Assembly (NCBI GenBank): GCA_964645715.1
Contig: CAZYAO010000005.1
Span: forward strand, 1 to 64,000
Length of the DNA stretch: 64,000 bases
Direction of reading: 5' to 3'
Source of the DNA: JAUMBM01 sp964645715
Lineage (GTDB): Bacteria > Bacteroidota > Bacteroidia > Chitinophagales > Saprospiraceae
Part shown: in pieces, positions 1-8,453 of the stretch
Layout of the letters: every line of letters begins with the position of its first letter
How positions within the stretch are numbered: the first letter of the stretch is position 1
Program-made: the position numbers and the translations under genes
Notes under the pieces: generated by a model
Told to the model about the DNA's origin: nothing
Seen by the model: the letters and a program-made list of their open reading frames with translations, nothing else
Databases searched by the model: none

Positions 1-3000
1 TACCCTGTCCCGCACCATCGCCTGAAGGGCTGTGTAGCGGACGCCAGGCTGCTGGTCGACTGGCTGCAGCAGCAGTTTCCTTCTTCATCACTGCAACTCA
101 GAATGCTGCAGAATGATGAAGCCAGCCGCGATGCGGTCATCAACGCTTTTTCAATTTTTGAAGATGCCAGAGAGGGCGATAGTTGTTTGTTGTATTTTAG
201 TGGTCATGGTTCGCAGACGGTGGCTCCGCTTGAGCTACGCCACCTGCATCCGGGGGGTATGCTGGAGTCAGTGCTTTGTTATGACAGTCGGCAGCCTGGG
301 GGCAGAGATCTGACAGACAAGGAGTTATCGTGGCTTATTTGGCGGGCACAGCGGGGCAGGCAGCTCCATTTTCTGTCGGTCTTCGACTGTTGTCACGCTG
401 GCAATATTGACCGCAATCTCAGCCTGCGGGCGCGCATGGCCGAACCAGCTTTTCTGCCCTCGCGCATCGAAGATTTTCTGGGCTTCGCTGATTATCAGCG
501 CCGGGAGGTCAATGGCCTGCAACAGTACACGCCTCCCCGTGGGCGGAGGGTGCTGCTGTCTGCCTGTCGCGACCATGAGACGGCCAAAGAGTTGGTTATC
601 AATGGTACTACGCATGGAGCTTTCACCTACAGTCTGCTGGAGGTGCTGAGCCAGTACCCTGCCGGATTGTCGTATACGTCCCTGCTGGGGCATCTGCAGC
701 TGCGGGTGGCTGCGCGGGCAGGGCAGCAGACGCCGCAGCTGTCGCTGCAGGAGGCCGCAGACGGTGGTCTGGGTTTTCTTGGGCTGCAACGGGATCTGTC
801 CACCTATTTTGTGGCGGCATACGACCGCAGTCGGCAGGATTGGTACGTCAACGCGGGTCGTATGCACGGCCTGCCGGGAGGGACAGACCTGCAGGTTGAA
901 ATTTTTCCGCCCGGCCAGCCTCCTATGGTGGCGCAGGGGCGCGAGCCGGAGGCAACTCGCTGCCTGCTGTCGGGACTGGAGCGGGCGGGACTGGACATTC
1001 AGCAGACCTATCCTGCTCGCCTGCTGGCGGGCGCTCTGCCGAAGCTGTCGCTGCGGCTGCCGGCCGATGCCACGCCTGCTCAGCTGTCGCTGTTGCGGGA
1101 GGCTTTTGAAAAAAACACTTCTAACAGCCTGACGCTGCTGCCGGCCGGCAGCGCGGAGGCTGAGCTGGACATTGCTTTTTGGGAAAATACCTGCGTGCTG
1201 CTGCGGCCCGGCGACCCGCGGCCGCTCTTCCGGCGGGTGCCCTGCGACGATGTGGCAGGTGCAATGCGTTTTTTTGAAGCAGCTAGTCGCGTGGCCAACT
1301 GGCAGCGGGTGCTCGATATCCAGAATCCGCATAGCTCACTGGTTGTGGGCCGTGATTTTGAAATTCACTGGTGGCGGATCGCCGATCCTGTCAGCTGGAA
1401 TATGCAGGATGATAATCCGGCACTGGAACCCATCGACGACTGCCTGTCGCCCCAGTTTTTCGCCTATGCCTACGACAGCGCCGATACCAGCGGTGAGCCG
1501 TGGCGCCCGCCGGGTTTTCAATTGCAGCTACGCAACACCGGTAATCGACCGCTCTACTTCAGTGCAGTCAACCTCATGCCTACTTTCGGAATCTCCAATG
1601 CCCTGCTCAGCAGGGAAAACAGCCTGCTGCAACCCGGGCAGTCAGCCTTTCTCACGGATCAGCCCGGGGATGGCGGGGAGTACCGCAGCATTCCGTTTAT
1701 CATGCACGAAGACCTGATAAAGGCGGGCGTCGCGCAGGTGAATGAGTATATTAAGCTGTTTGTCAGCACAAAAGAGATAGATACCAATCGTTTCAATCAG
1801 GAGGCGCTGCAGATGGACGACCAGCCGGTGGTGCATAAGCGAGCCGGCCGCCAGGGCAGCGCCCGGCCAGCGGCCGACGACTGGCTGGTGGTCGATCTTA
1901 CCGCAACGGTCGTGCATCCGGGCCTGCGCCGGCCGCTGGCCGGCGGTACGCCAACGGAGGTGGTCAAAGGTGTGCAGGTCCGGCTGCCGGACGGCTGCTC
2001 GGCGCTGGCCGGCCTCAATGCCGGCGACGTCAGCAGCCGCGATCTGGGCGGGCTGCCGCAGCCGCCGGTGGCGCTGCCCGGCAGCCAGGCAGGCTGGTCG
2101 CTGCATGCGCTGCAGACAAGCCGCTCGGGCGCCGCACCGCTCAATGTGCTGGAGCTGTTTGATGTACAGGGAGCTGAGCTGGTCAGTCCGCTCAACCCTG
2201 CCTTTGTCGATCTGGGATCCACGCTGGAAACGAATGAGATGGTGGTGCCCGTCGGCTATGACGCGGAGACGGGACTTTTTTACCCCTTGGGCATGATGGA
2301 GCCGGATGGCCGTCTCCGGCTCGACGTGTTGCCGGAGGCAACACCGGAGAGCAGTCGTAGCCTGGGCGGGTCGGTAAAAATATTTTTCCTGAAAACAGCT
2401 TCCCGCCTGCTGGGTATTTCATACGAGTATCCGCAGCTGGCGGTAGCCAGCCTGCAGGACGATGAGGCGCAGCCGCTGGGGCTGCGGGTGGTGTATGAAA
2501 AGGATGCTGCCGCGCTGGCGGCTGCCGTGGGCAGCGCTCAGCGCATAGCGCTTTTTATTCATGGGATCATCGGCGACACCAGCGAGTCGCCGAAGGCGCT
2601 CGCGCTGGCGCGCGACAGCGCCGGCAGGGCGCTGAGCGAGCGCTACGACCTGGTGCTGACTTTCGACTACGAAAACCTCAACGATCCTATTATCGTGACG
2701 GCAAGGCGTTTCAAAGAGAAACTCGTGCAGGCCGGCCTCGGGCCGGGTCACGACAAGGTGCTGCACGTTTTTGCGCACAGCATGGGGGGGCTGGTGAGCC
2801 GCTGGCTGATCGAGCGCGAAGGCGGGCATGCCATGGTGAGCCACCTGTTCCAGTTGGGTACTCCCAACCTGGGTTCGCCCTGGTCGTCGGTCTACCAACT
2901 AGCCAGTGCACTGCTGACCAAGGCGGTAAATGGTTCTGTAGTACTGAAACCTTGGCTGGCCGGATTGCGACTGCTGGGTAAAGGGGTAGATAAATTGTTT

Positions 3001-3393
3001 GTCACACTGCAGGAGATGCATGAGGACAGCGATTTTCTGCAACAGCAACTCAATGTGGCTGTGCCGGATCCAGGCATTCCATATTCGATCATCGCCGGCA
3101 ACACCCAGCTGATTCCGCGGCCGGAGAGTGATGCAGAGGATAAACTGCTGGAGAAGGTGCTGCGCCGATTCCAAGGTATCCCTTACGTAGCACTGGATAA
3201 ACTGCTTTTCAGGTCACCCAATGATATTGCTGTGAGCGTGGCACACTGCGGCCAATTGCCCGGAGCCGATACCCGGGTTTTTCCGCCCACAGTTGTGGAG
3301 GCAGCCTGCGATCACATGTCGTATTTTGCGGATCCTGATAGTCTGGCCAAGCTGGCAGGGCTGGTGGAGCGTGCCTGGGACGACATTGGCTGA
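1..3393 (+). CDS. Metacaspase-like (peptidase C14) / alpha-beta hydrolase fusion protein, 5' partial
   Basis: The frame is open from the first base of the window, so the true start lies upstream; the first ATG here (103) is internal. Counting from base 1, residues ~1-260 are a caspase-fold domain: the histidine motif YFSGHGSQ has His69 and the cysteine motif FDCCHAGN has Cys131, so the His/Cys dyad of metacaspase-type C14 peptidases is intact. A long middle region (~260-800) has beta-sandwich character (for example LQLRNTGNRPLYFSAVNL), like the accessory region of other bacterial caspase-family proteins. Residues ~830-1130 are an alpha/beta hydrolase of lipase/PGAP1 type: oxyanion-type FIHGIIG, nucleophile motif AHSMGG with Ser927, and a C-terminal CDHMSYF that may supply the His. 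No membrane segment is visible in the part present. Substrate and role are unknown; protease control of a lipase or esterase is only a hypothesis. Confidence 0.85.
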   Translation, partial: YPVPHHRLKGCVADARLLVDWLQQQFPSSSLQLRMLQNDEASRDAVINAFSIFEDAREGDSCLLYFSGHGSQTVAPLELRHLHPGGMLESVLCYDSRQPGGRDLTDKELSWLIWRAQRGRQLHFLSVFDCCHAGNIDRNLSLRARMAEPAFLPSRIEDFLGFADYQRREVNGLQQYTPPRGRRVLLSACRDHETAKELVINGTTHGAFTYSLLEVLSQYPAGLSYTSLLGHLQLRVAARAGQQTPQLSLQEAADGGLGFLGLQRDLSTYFVAAYDRSRQDWYVNAGRMHGLPGGTDLQVEIFPPGQPPMVAQGREPEATRCLLSGLERAGLDIQQTYPARLLAGALPKLSLRLPADATPAQLSLLREAFEKNTSNSLTLLPAGSAEAELDIAFWENTCVLLRPGDPRPLFRRVPCDDVAGAMRFFEAASRVANWQRVLDIQNPHSSLVVGRDFEIHWWRIADPVSWNMQDDNPALEPIDDCLSPQFFAYAYDSADTSGEPWRPPGFQLQLRNTGNRPLYFSAVNLMPTFGISNALLSRENSLLQPGQSAFLTDQPGDGGEYRSIPFIMHEDLIKAGVAQVNEYIKLFVSTKEIDTNRFNQEALQMDDQPVVHKRAGRQGSARPAADDWLVVDLTATVVHPGLRRPLAGGTPTEVVKGVQVRLPDGCSALAGLNAGDVSSRDLGGLPQPPVALPGSQAGWSLHALQTSRSGAAPLNVLELFDVQGAELVSPLNPAFVDLGSTLETNEMVVPVGYDAETGLFYPLGMMEPDGRLRLDVLPEATPESSRSLGGSVKIFFLKTASRLLGISYEYPQLAVASLQDDEAQPLGLRVVYEKDAAALAAAVGSAQRIALFIHGIIGDTSESPKALALARDSAGRALSERYDLVLTFDYENLNDPIIVTARRFKEKLVQAGLGPGHDKVLHVFAHSMGGLVSRWLIEREGGHAMVSHLFQLGTPNLGSPWSSVYQLASALLTKAVNGSVVLKPWLAGLRLLGKGVDKLFVTLQEMHEDSDFLQQQLNVAVPDPGIPYSIIAGNTQLIPRPESDAEDKLLEKVLRRFQGIPYVALDKLLFRSPNDIAVSVAHCGQLPGADTRVFPPTVVEAACDHMSYFADPDSLAKLAGLVERAWDDIG

Positions 3394-3402
3394 ACCTAGG
3401 CG

Positions 3403-3410
3403 TACCTTTG
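3403..3410 (+). promoter_or_regulatory. Possible Bacteroidota -7 box upstream of the 43-aa ORF
   Basis: TACCTTTG fits TAnnTTTG and lies about 50 nt upstream of the ATG at 3463. No correctly spaced -33 TTG is seen, so this is weak. Confidence 0.35.
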
Positions 3411-3462
3411 GTTGTTATCTGTGCGGTTGTGGGGCATTGGATGTACATAATTACGCGATAAT

Positions 3463-3594
3463 ATGAGCAGCGACAAGCAGGAAAAGCGCCTGGCATGGCT
3501 GAAACGCCTCGGGCTTGCAGGTTTCTTGTTCTTTCTGATCAAGGGCCTTATTTGGTTGGCTATATTTTATGGTGCCGGCAAGTATTTGTTTTAG
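3463..3594 (+). CDS. Small single-pass membrane protein (43 aa)
   Basis: A short ORF in the 291-nt space between the caspase gene and the reductase gene. It has a charged N terminus (MSSDKQEKRLAWLKR), then a hydrophobic stretch from about residue 17 to 38 (GLAGFLFFLIKGLIWLAIF), ending GKYLF. The layout, positive N terminus then one helix, predicts a small inner-membrane protein. I recall similar 40-45-residue proteins with an FFLIKGLIWL-type core in other Bacteroidota genomes, sometimes mislabelled in databases, but cannot verify that here. A TAnnTTTG box lies about 50 nt upstream. No function is assigned. Its frame differs from a longer spurious frame that runs 3495-3752 into the next gene. 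Confidence 0.55.
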   Translation: MSSDKQEKRLAWLKRLGLAGFLFFLIKGLIWLAIFYGAGKYLF

Positions 3595-3684
3595 CTTTTC
3601 GACAGACTGCAACAAAAATCAGCGTATTTTTCATTTTTCGTGCGTTATTTTGCCCCGAAAATGTTGAGCAGATAAAAAACCAAG

Positions 3685-4704
3685 ATGGAAGCGATTCATA
3701 CAGATGTGTTAATCATCGGGGCGGGTCCTGTTGGCTTGTTTACCGTTTTTGAGGCAGGACTTATGCAATTGCGCTGCCACCTCATCGATGCCCTGCCACA
3801 GCCAGGGGGGCAGCTGACAGAAATTTACCCGAAAAAGCCTATCTACGATATTCCCGGTTTCCCTTCGGTATTGGCGGGGGATCTGGTATATAACCTCATG
3901 GAGCAGATCGCGCCCTTCAAGCCGGGCTTCACCCTGGGCGAGCGGGCAGAGACCATTACCAAGGATGAGGAGAGCGGGCAATTTGAGGTAATCACGTCCG
4001 AGGGTACTTGTCATCGCGCACCGGTGGTGATCATCGCAGGCGGACTCGGTAGCTTCGAACCGCGCAAGCCCGCAGTGCCGCAGCTGAGCGATTTCGAAAA
4101 TAAGGGCATCGCTTATATTGTGCGCGATCCTGAGCATTTCAGGGACAAAGATCTGGTCATCTCGGGCGGGGGCGACTCAGCTCTCGACTGGGCAATTTAT
4201 TTCGCCGAAGGGCTGGCCCGCTCTGTAACGCTGCTTCACAGAAGCCAGCAGTTTCGCGGACACCACGACTCGGTAGCCAAACTGTACGCGCTTCGCGATG
4301 CCGGCAAAATGCAGGTACTCACACATGCTGAAGTGGTGGGACTGGAGGGCAACGGCCGCCTCAACGGGGTGGTTGTTGAACAACAGGAGACGGGCAGACA
4401 GGTGCTGCCTACAGACTACTGGCTGCCGCTTTTTGGGCTGGCACCCAAACTGGGGCCCATCGCTGACTGGGGCCTCGAAATTGATAAAGGTGCTATCAAA
4501 GTGGATAATACACTGGACTATGCAACCAACATTCCGGGCATCTTTGCGGTGGGTGATGTAAATACGTATCCGGGTAAGCTCAAACTCATTCTGTGTGGGT
4601 TCCACGAGGCTACCCTCGCTGTACAATCAGCTTACAAGATCGTCAATCCGGACAAAAAATACACCCTCAAGTATACGACCGTACAGGGGGTGCAGGGTTT
4701 CTAA
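3685..4704 (+). CDS. Ferredoxin/flavodoxin--NADP+ reductase, thioredoxin-reductase-like type
   Basis: A 339-residue flavoprotein of the TrxB-like ferredoxin-NADP+ reductase class, which moves electrons between NADPH and ferredoxin or flavodoxin in the cytoplasm. The N-terminal FAD Rossmann motif is GAGPVGLF (~residues 12-19). It is followed by QPGGQLTEIYPKKPIYDIPG, characteristic of this class, with no CxxC redox pair as true thioredoxin reductase would have. The NADP-binding motif is GGGDSALDWA (~residues 159-168), and the C-terminal FAD motif is GIFAVGDVNTYPGK. Length is normal for the family (~330-350). It stands alone and converges with arginine deiminase across a strong shared hairpin at 4717-4756. 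Confidence 0.9.
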   Translation: MEAIHTDVLIIGAGPVGLFTVFEAGLMQLRCHLIDALPQPGGQLTEIYPKKPIYDIPGFPSVLAGDLVYNLMEQIAPFKPGFTLGERAETITKDEESGQFEVITSEGTCHRAPVVIIAGGLGSFEPRKPAVPQLSDFENKGIAYIVRDPEHFRDKDLVISGGGDSALDWAIYFAEGLARSVTLLHRSQQFRGHHDSVAKLYALRDAGKMQVLTHAEVVGLEGNGRLNGVVVEQQETGRQVLPTDYWLPLFGLAPKLGPIADWGLEIDKGAIKVDNTLDYATNIPGIFAVGDVNTYPGKLKLILCGFHEATLAVQSAYKIVNPDKKYTLKYTTVQGVQGF

Positions 4705-4716
4705 AAAAAGCCGCTC

Positions 4717-4756
4717 ATGGTATTTTTGGGCGGTGTATACCGCCCAAAAATACCAT
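4717..4756. terminator. Bidirectional hairpin between convergent genes
   Basis: Perfect 18-bp stem (4717-4734 with 4739-4756) and a GTAT loop. It begins 12 nt after the stop of the reductase and ends 4 nt before the stop of the convergent arginine deiminase. The outer stem is A/T rich and can act as a U-tract in both directions. Confidence 0.85.
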
Positions 4757-4760
4757 GCCT

Positions 4761-6020
4761 TCATCGTCGTCGTTCAATCGGACAGGTCATGCAGTGAGAG
4801 CCTCCCCGCGCCCGTGACAACTCACTGGAGGGCAGCGTGATAATTGTATTTTTAACTTCATCGGGATCAATGATGCCATCGTCAAACGCTTTGAGCAGGT
4901 CGCGGGCGTGAACGACGCGGTAGCCGGCATCCTCAAAAGCTTCCTCGGTGACCGGATTGCGGTCGTAGGTGAGGGCCACCCCTGGCCGAAGCGCTACCAG
5001 GTTGCAGCCGTCAGTCCACTGCTCACGCTCCTGGTAAGGCGATTCACCTTTGCCGCTGAGGATGATGCGGGTGTGCTGGTCGATCTCCTCTGTGAGAAAC
5101 TGCTGTATGGAGTGGTAAAAGCTGGAACTGCCATCGGCTCGCATGACCTCTACGTTGGAACTGAGGCCATCGACGACGATGGGCTTGTAGGCGACATAAT
5201 CGTGGTAGTTGATCTGGGTGAAAATGGTGTCGAGGTGCATGAATGAACGGTCGGCGGGAATATTTACCTGTACGACATTTTTGACCGCCTCCAGCTCAAA
5301 CAGCTTGCGCGCCAGCGACCGTATGGCGTGTGCATTGGTGCGCTCGCTGCAGCCGATGAGCAGGTAGTCTTTGTGCAGCATCATCATATCGCCACCTTCA
5401 ATAGACACCAGCTCGCCCTTTTTGGAGGGCGGAAAAAGATCGGGCTTGTTCATATTGATCACCCGGTTGTTGAGACGCAGCTCCCGGAAAATAGGATGCG
5501 CCCAAAGGATGTAGCGGGTGATGAAATTTTCGCGGAAGCGCGCCTCCTTGGCCGCCTTGGTGATGACAAGATGGTCATTGACCGTAACGGCAATATCGCG
5601 GGTGAAAATGAAGTTGGGGATGGGGTCAAAGAAAATGCGATCTTCCTCAGGGTAGTAGCCTGTGACCAATACCTTGGCTAGCAAGTCAGTAGGCATGTTA
5701 CAGAAAAGATCGCCATCGCTGGAGGGCAGCTCTTCCCAGTCGACAATCATGTTGATCATCTCTTTCTTGGCCTCCTGGTCCTCATTGAGGGCCTCGCTGA
5801 GCAAATCCTCGATCTCGAGGACATTTTCAGGGCCAATGAATCGCTTGAGCACCTCCGTAAAAACATCGTGTTCCTGCTGCATGCGGGGCAGGTGCACAAT
5901 ATCGTCGAAAAGGAGCTCTTCGGCCCGCTTGGGAGAAATGCGGCTGATACCCTGGTCAGGCCGGTGTACAATCACCAGTCGCAGCGGGTCTATCTCGTTG
6001 TTGACATTTACTCTTGACAT
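4761..6020 (-). CDS. arcA: Arginine deiminase
   Basis: Cytoplasmic enzyme converting L-arginine to citrulline and ammonia. The 419 residues match the usual family length (~400-420). Visible motifs: N-terminal DPLRLVIVHRPDQGI; FTRD at the substrate site; EGGDMM; the catalytic His region FMHLDTIFTQI; and the C-terminal GGSHCMTCP, where Cys410 is the expected nucleophile (Cys406 in the Pseudomonas enzyme). No ornithine carbamoyltransferase (arcB), carbamate kinase (arcC) or antiporter (arcD) lies beside it, so energy-yielding arginine fermentation is not supported locally; ammonia production or arginine turnover is equally possible. The start ATG (6018-6020) gives the conserved MSRVNVNNEIDPLR beginning. 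Confidence 0.93.
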   Translation of the reverse strand: MSRVNVNNEIDPLRLVIVHRPDQGISRISPKRAEELLFDDIVHLPRMQQEHDVFTEVLKRFIGPENVLEIEDLLSEALNEDQEAKKEMINMIVDWEELPSSDGDLFCNMPTDLLAKVLVTGYYPEEDRIFFDPIPNFIFTRDIAVTVNDHLVITKAAKEARFRENFITRYILWAHPIFRELRLNNRVINMNKPDLFPPSKKGELVSIEGGDMMMLHKDYLLIGCSERTNAHAIRSLARKLFELEAVKNVVQVNIPADRSFMHLDTIFTQINYHDYVAYKPIVVDGLSSNVEVMRADGSSSFYHSIQQFLTEEIDQHTRIILSGKGESPYQEREQWTDGCNLVALRPGVALTYDRNPVTEEAFEDAGYRVVHARDLLKAFDDGIIDPDEVKNTIITLPSSELSRARGGSHCMTCPIERRR

Positions 6021-6090
6021 ACAATGGTTTTTGTTGATCAGGGAGGTGACTTTACCGGAGCCACCCTGGTAATCATCCGGGCAGTGGCCA

Positions 6091-7230
6091 TTAGCAGTCT
6101 ACCACCCGCTCAATCTCGTAGATAGAGTTGATCTTACCCGCAAATATGCAATAAAAAGGTGGATTGTTGCGCAGCAAAGCGATTTCTGTTGGTCGCCCGT
6201 CGTCAATATAATTGGCTTTTAATTTGGATTTTATGGTAAACATACTGCAGAAGTAGTCAAGCTGTATGCCTTCGGCCAGGTACTGTCGCAGTTGGGCTTC
6301 CATTTTGGGGTAATGGGTAGCCGGGCGGCTGTCGCAACTGCTGCAGATAGCAGTGGCGCCGGGTGTGCAGGCAGGGTTTGCCGCCTGGCAGTCAAAGGTG
6401 GGCAGTAGCTCATAACTCACCTTGTGGTGGGTGTAAGCTACCGAGGAAAGGGAGAGCAGTCCCGACAGCCCGTAGGGCATGAGTGAAGCGAAGGGGCCGT
6501 CCATGATGGTCAGTCCTGTGTTGTGTAGCTGCGGACTGGTCACAAAGGCCATCTCTGAGATTTCGTGCATGAGCGCCAGTGGATCAGCGCCAAAGAGTTG
6601 GTTGATGGCGTTGCTGTTGGCATAGGTGGCATTGATCACCTGGTCGGCAGTGATCACTTGTTCGGGCTGCTGCTGCGGCCTCGCCACGACCACCCGCCAC
6701 CGCTGCCGCTCGGCTACCGCCGCGCTGACGCGGCTGGAGAGCCAGACAGTAACACGCGGGTTGTCGGCCAGCAGCGACCGGTAGTACTCGGCAATCAGCA
6801 GGGGGTCAAAAGAGTATTCAGTGGTGAGAAATACAGCCTCCAGCCGGTTGTAGTTGAAAAGCGGATGGCGCGGGACACGCTCGCAGCGTATGTGCATATA
6901 CGCGCAAAAGCGCTCAAATTGCTGCGCATCGGTGAAGCTTCCGTAGCGGTCAATGGCGTAGTACTTGTCAAAGGACTGGTTAATGAAAGCCTGATGCTCG
7001 CGGGTGAAGCGCGCTTTGTTGTCATCGGACATGCGGGCCGTTGCTACGGAACGGGGGTAGTGATAACCGCCGTGCAGGCGCGCCTGGTTGACAATGCTGG
7101 CTTTTTTCATCAGCTCGGCTTCTTTCTCAACCAACAGTACCCGATGTCCCTTATGGCTCAGATAATGCGCTGCGTAGACGCCAAAAAGGCCTCCGCCAAC
7201 GATGAAAAAATCATAGTGTTCTGCTGTCAT
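6091..7230 (-). CDS. FAD-dependent oxidoreductase (DAO-like)
   Basis: A 379-residue protein of the D-amino-acid-oxidase-like FAD superfamily. The dinucleotide-binding motif VGGGLFGVYAAHYLS followed by VLLVEKE sits at the very N terminus when translation starts at the ATG 7228-7230. An alternative upstream start at 7260 would overlap the preceding gene and add ten untypical residues. The conserved NQARLHGGYHYPRS follows. The C terminus contains PPFYCIFAGKINSIYEIERV, probably the closing FAD contact. A cysteine-rich insert (CTPG..CSSC) lies near residue ~290. It starts 10 nt after the aldo/keto reductase stop, so the two are surely co-transcribed. Substrate unknown. Confidence 0.75.
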   Translation of the reverse strand: MTAEHYDFFIVGGGLFGVYAAHYLSHKGHRVLLVEKEAELMKKASIVNQARLHGGYHYPRSVATARMSDDNKARFTREHQAFINQSFDKYYAIDRYGSFTDAQQFERFCAYMHIRCERVPRHPLFNYNRLEAVFLTTEYSFDPLLIAEYYRSLLADNPRVTVWLSSRVSAAVAERQRWRVVVARPQQQPEQVITADQVINATYANSNAINQLFGADPLALMHEISEMAFVTSPQLHNTGLTIMDGPFASLMPYGLSGLLSLSSVAYTHHKVSYELLPTFDCQAANPACTPGATAICSSCDSRPATHYPKMEAQLRQYLAEGIQLDYFCSMFTIKSKLKANYIDDGRPTEIALLRNNPPFYCIFAGKINSIYEIERVVDC

Positions 7231-7240
7231 AACGGCCTGG

Positions 7241-8158
7241 TTATTGCGCCATCTCGACAAGCTCCCGGTAGAGGTCGCTGTAGTCTGTGTGCTGCAGCGC
7301 AGTTGCCCAGGCGAGCGTCTCCGCCAACTGTCCGGGGCTGGAGGGACCTATGACTATGGCGGCCATATCGGGCTGGTAGCAGGCGTAGAGCATGCCCAGC
7401 TGGTTCATGTTGCCCGGCAGCACGCGCCTTTCACCAGCCGCCTTGGCAGCGAGCCACTGCTGCAGCTCGTCGAGCAGCGGCAGCGGCTGTGCCGCCTGCC
7501 CGCCACGGGCAATGAGGCTTGCCGCAGGGCCATAGTCGGCAGGATTGAGTTTGACACCTCCTGCATTTATACCATAGGCAACAAAACGACGCTGTCCGTG
7601 AAAGTAGTGGTAGCGGCTGTAGTCGCTCTGCAGCAGGTTGTGTTTGATTTGTATGTAAAAATCAAGTCCGAGATCCGCCGCCTGGTTGAGGCGGTGGTAG
7701 ATTTCGGGGAAGCGGATGCCGCTCAGGCCCGGCTGCAAGCCGCGGGCGGCAGCCAGCGCCAGCGCTTCGAGTGTTTCGCGGATACCTGCTTCGTCATCGC
7801 GGTTGTCCCAGTGCAGCATGAAGGTGCGCAGATTGCTGCCAAAAAGTGCCTGGTATTGGTCGAGGTTGAGTAGCAAAAAGCTCTTGCTGAGGTTATTGTC
7901 AGGTGTGCGCAGGTTGTTGATGCTGCCTACCTTTACGGTCAGTGCGAGATCGTTGATCCCGTGGGCGCGGATCCAGTCGGCCAGCAGTCGCTCCGCCTGT
8001 CTGAAGTCAGCCGGGTTTTTATTGATGGGATAGTTGGTGGCCGTGTCAACAGCCCGCCCGCCGGCGGCGTAAAACTGGTCGAGCAGGGTCATGGCCATGG
8101 CCGGACTGGTTGTCCAGCCCCACATGGCGGTACCCAAAATAAGCGGCATAGGTCGCAT
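7241..8158 (-). CDS. Aldo/keto reductase family protein
   Basis: A 305-residue TIM-barrel oxidoreductase that would reduce a carbonyl with NAD(P)H. The start PLILGTAMWGW is typical of the family. The catalytic tetrad can be followed: Asp in AVDTA, Tyr in TNYP, Lys in LTVKVG and His in FMLHWDN, so activity is likely. It is the first gene of a tight pair with the FAD oxidoreductase downstream. Long hairpins at 8181-8251 separate it from the assembly gap upstream, where a glycosyltransferase gene begins on the same strand; a link to glycan synthesis is possible but only inferred. Start ATG at 8156-8158; MPLILGT three codons later is an alternative. Confidence 0.8.
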   Translation of the reverse strand: MRPMPLILGTAMWGWTTSPAMAMTLLDQFYAAGGRAVDTATNYPINKNPADFRQAERLLADWIRAHGINDLALTVKVGSINNLRTPDNNLSKSFLLLNLDQYQALFGSNLRTFMLHWDNRDDEAGIRETLEALALAAARGLQPGLSGIRFPEIYHRLNQAADLGLDFYIQIKHNLLQSDYSRYHYFHGQRRFVAYGINAGGVKLNPADYGPAASLIARGGQAAQPLPLLDELQQWLAAKAAGERRVLPGNMNQLGMLYACYQPDMAAIVIGPSSPGQLAETLAWATALQHTDYSDLYRELVEMAQ

Positions 8159-8180
8159 AGTCGCTGGTTAAAATGTGTGA

Positions 8181-8199
8181 CGCCTGCCCATGGCAGGCG
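8181..8199. terminator. Short hairpin
   Basis: An 8-bp stem CGCCTGCC with GGCAGGCG and loop CAT, just upstream (on the minus strand) of the aldo/keto reductase start and adjacent to the longer hairpin at 8205-8251. Confidence 0.4.
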
Positions 8200-8204
8200 A
8201 TGGG

Positions 8205-8251
8205 CCGACATGCTTATCTGATTTTTAAAAAAAATCAGATAAGCATGTCGG
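8205..8251. terminator. 22-bp perfect hairpin
   Basis: Arms 8205-8226 and 8230-8251 are perfectly complementary with an AAA loop; the inner stem is A/T only. On the minus strand it lies upstream of the aldo/keto reductase and would end transcription coming from the gene lost in the gap. Confidence 0.7.
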
Positions 8252-8262
8252 ATTTGAAACAC

Positions 8263-8353
8263 TCATTGGTGGCGAAAGCCACCAATGACATAACACCTTT
8301 TGGTGGCGAAAGCCACCAAAAATAAAGCACTCATTGGTGGCGAAAGCCACCAA
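8263..8353. repeat. Tandem array of GAAA-loop hairpins, truncated by the assembly gap
   Basis: Three units share the core TTGGTGGC-GAAA-GCCACCAA: 8263-8288 (11-bp stem), 8298-8321 (10-bp stem), and 8331-8353 (cut by the gap). Units 1 and 3 carry the same flank CACTCATTGG, units start 33-35 nt apart, and only 9 nt separate the hairpins. The GAAA loop is a GNRA tetraloop, so RNA hairpins from this array would be very stable. The array probably caused the assembly break. Confidence 0.8.
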
Positions 8354-8453
8354 NNNNNNNNNNNNNNNNNNNNNNNNNNNNNNNNNNNNNNNNNNNNNNN
8401 NNNNNNNNNNNNNNNNNNNNNNNNNNNNNNNNNNNNNNNNNNNNNNNNNNNNN
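8354..8453. other. Assembly gap (100 Ns)
   Basis: Exactly 100 Ns, a conventional scaffold spacer, so the true length is unknown. It removes most of a minus-strand glycosyltransferase gene and the end of the hairpin array. Confidence 0.98.

Noticed and set aside
325..1332. 335-codon minus-strand frame
   Set aside because: Antisense to the caspase domain, which carries clear catalytic motifs on the plus strand.
4761..6020. Arginine deiminase pathway operon
   Set aside because: Only the deiminase is present; neighbours are not arcB, arcC or an antiporter.
8263..8353. Possible CRISPR array (palindromic repeats at regular spacing)
   Set aside because: Spacing between repeats is only 9 nt, far too short for spacers, units differ at their ends, and no cas gene is near.
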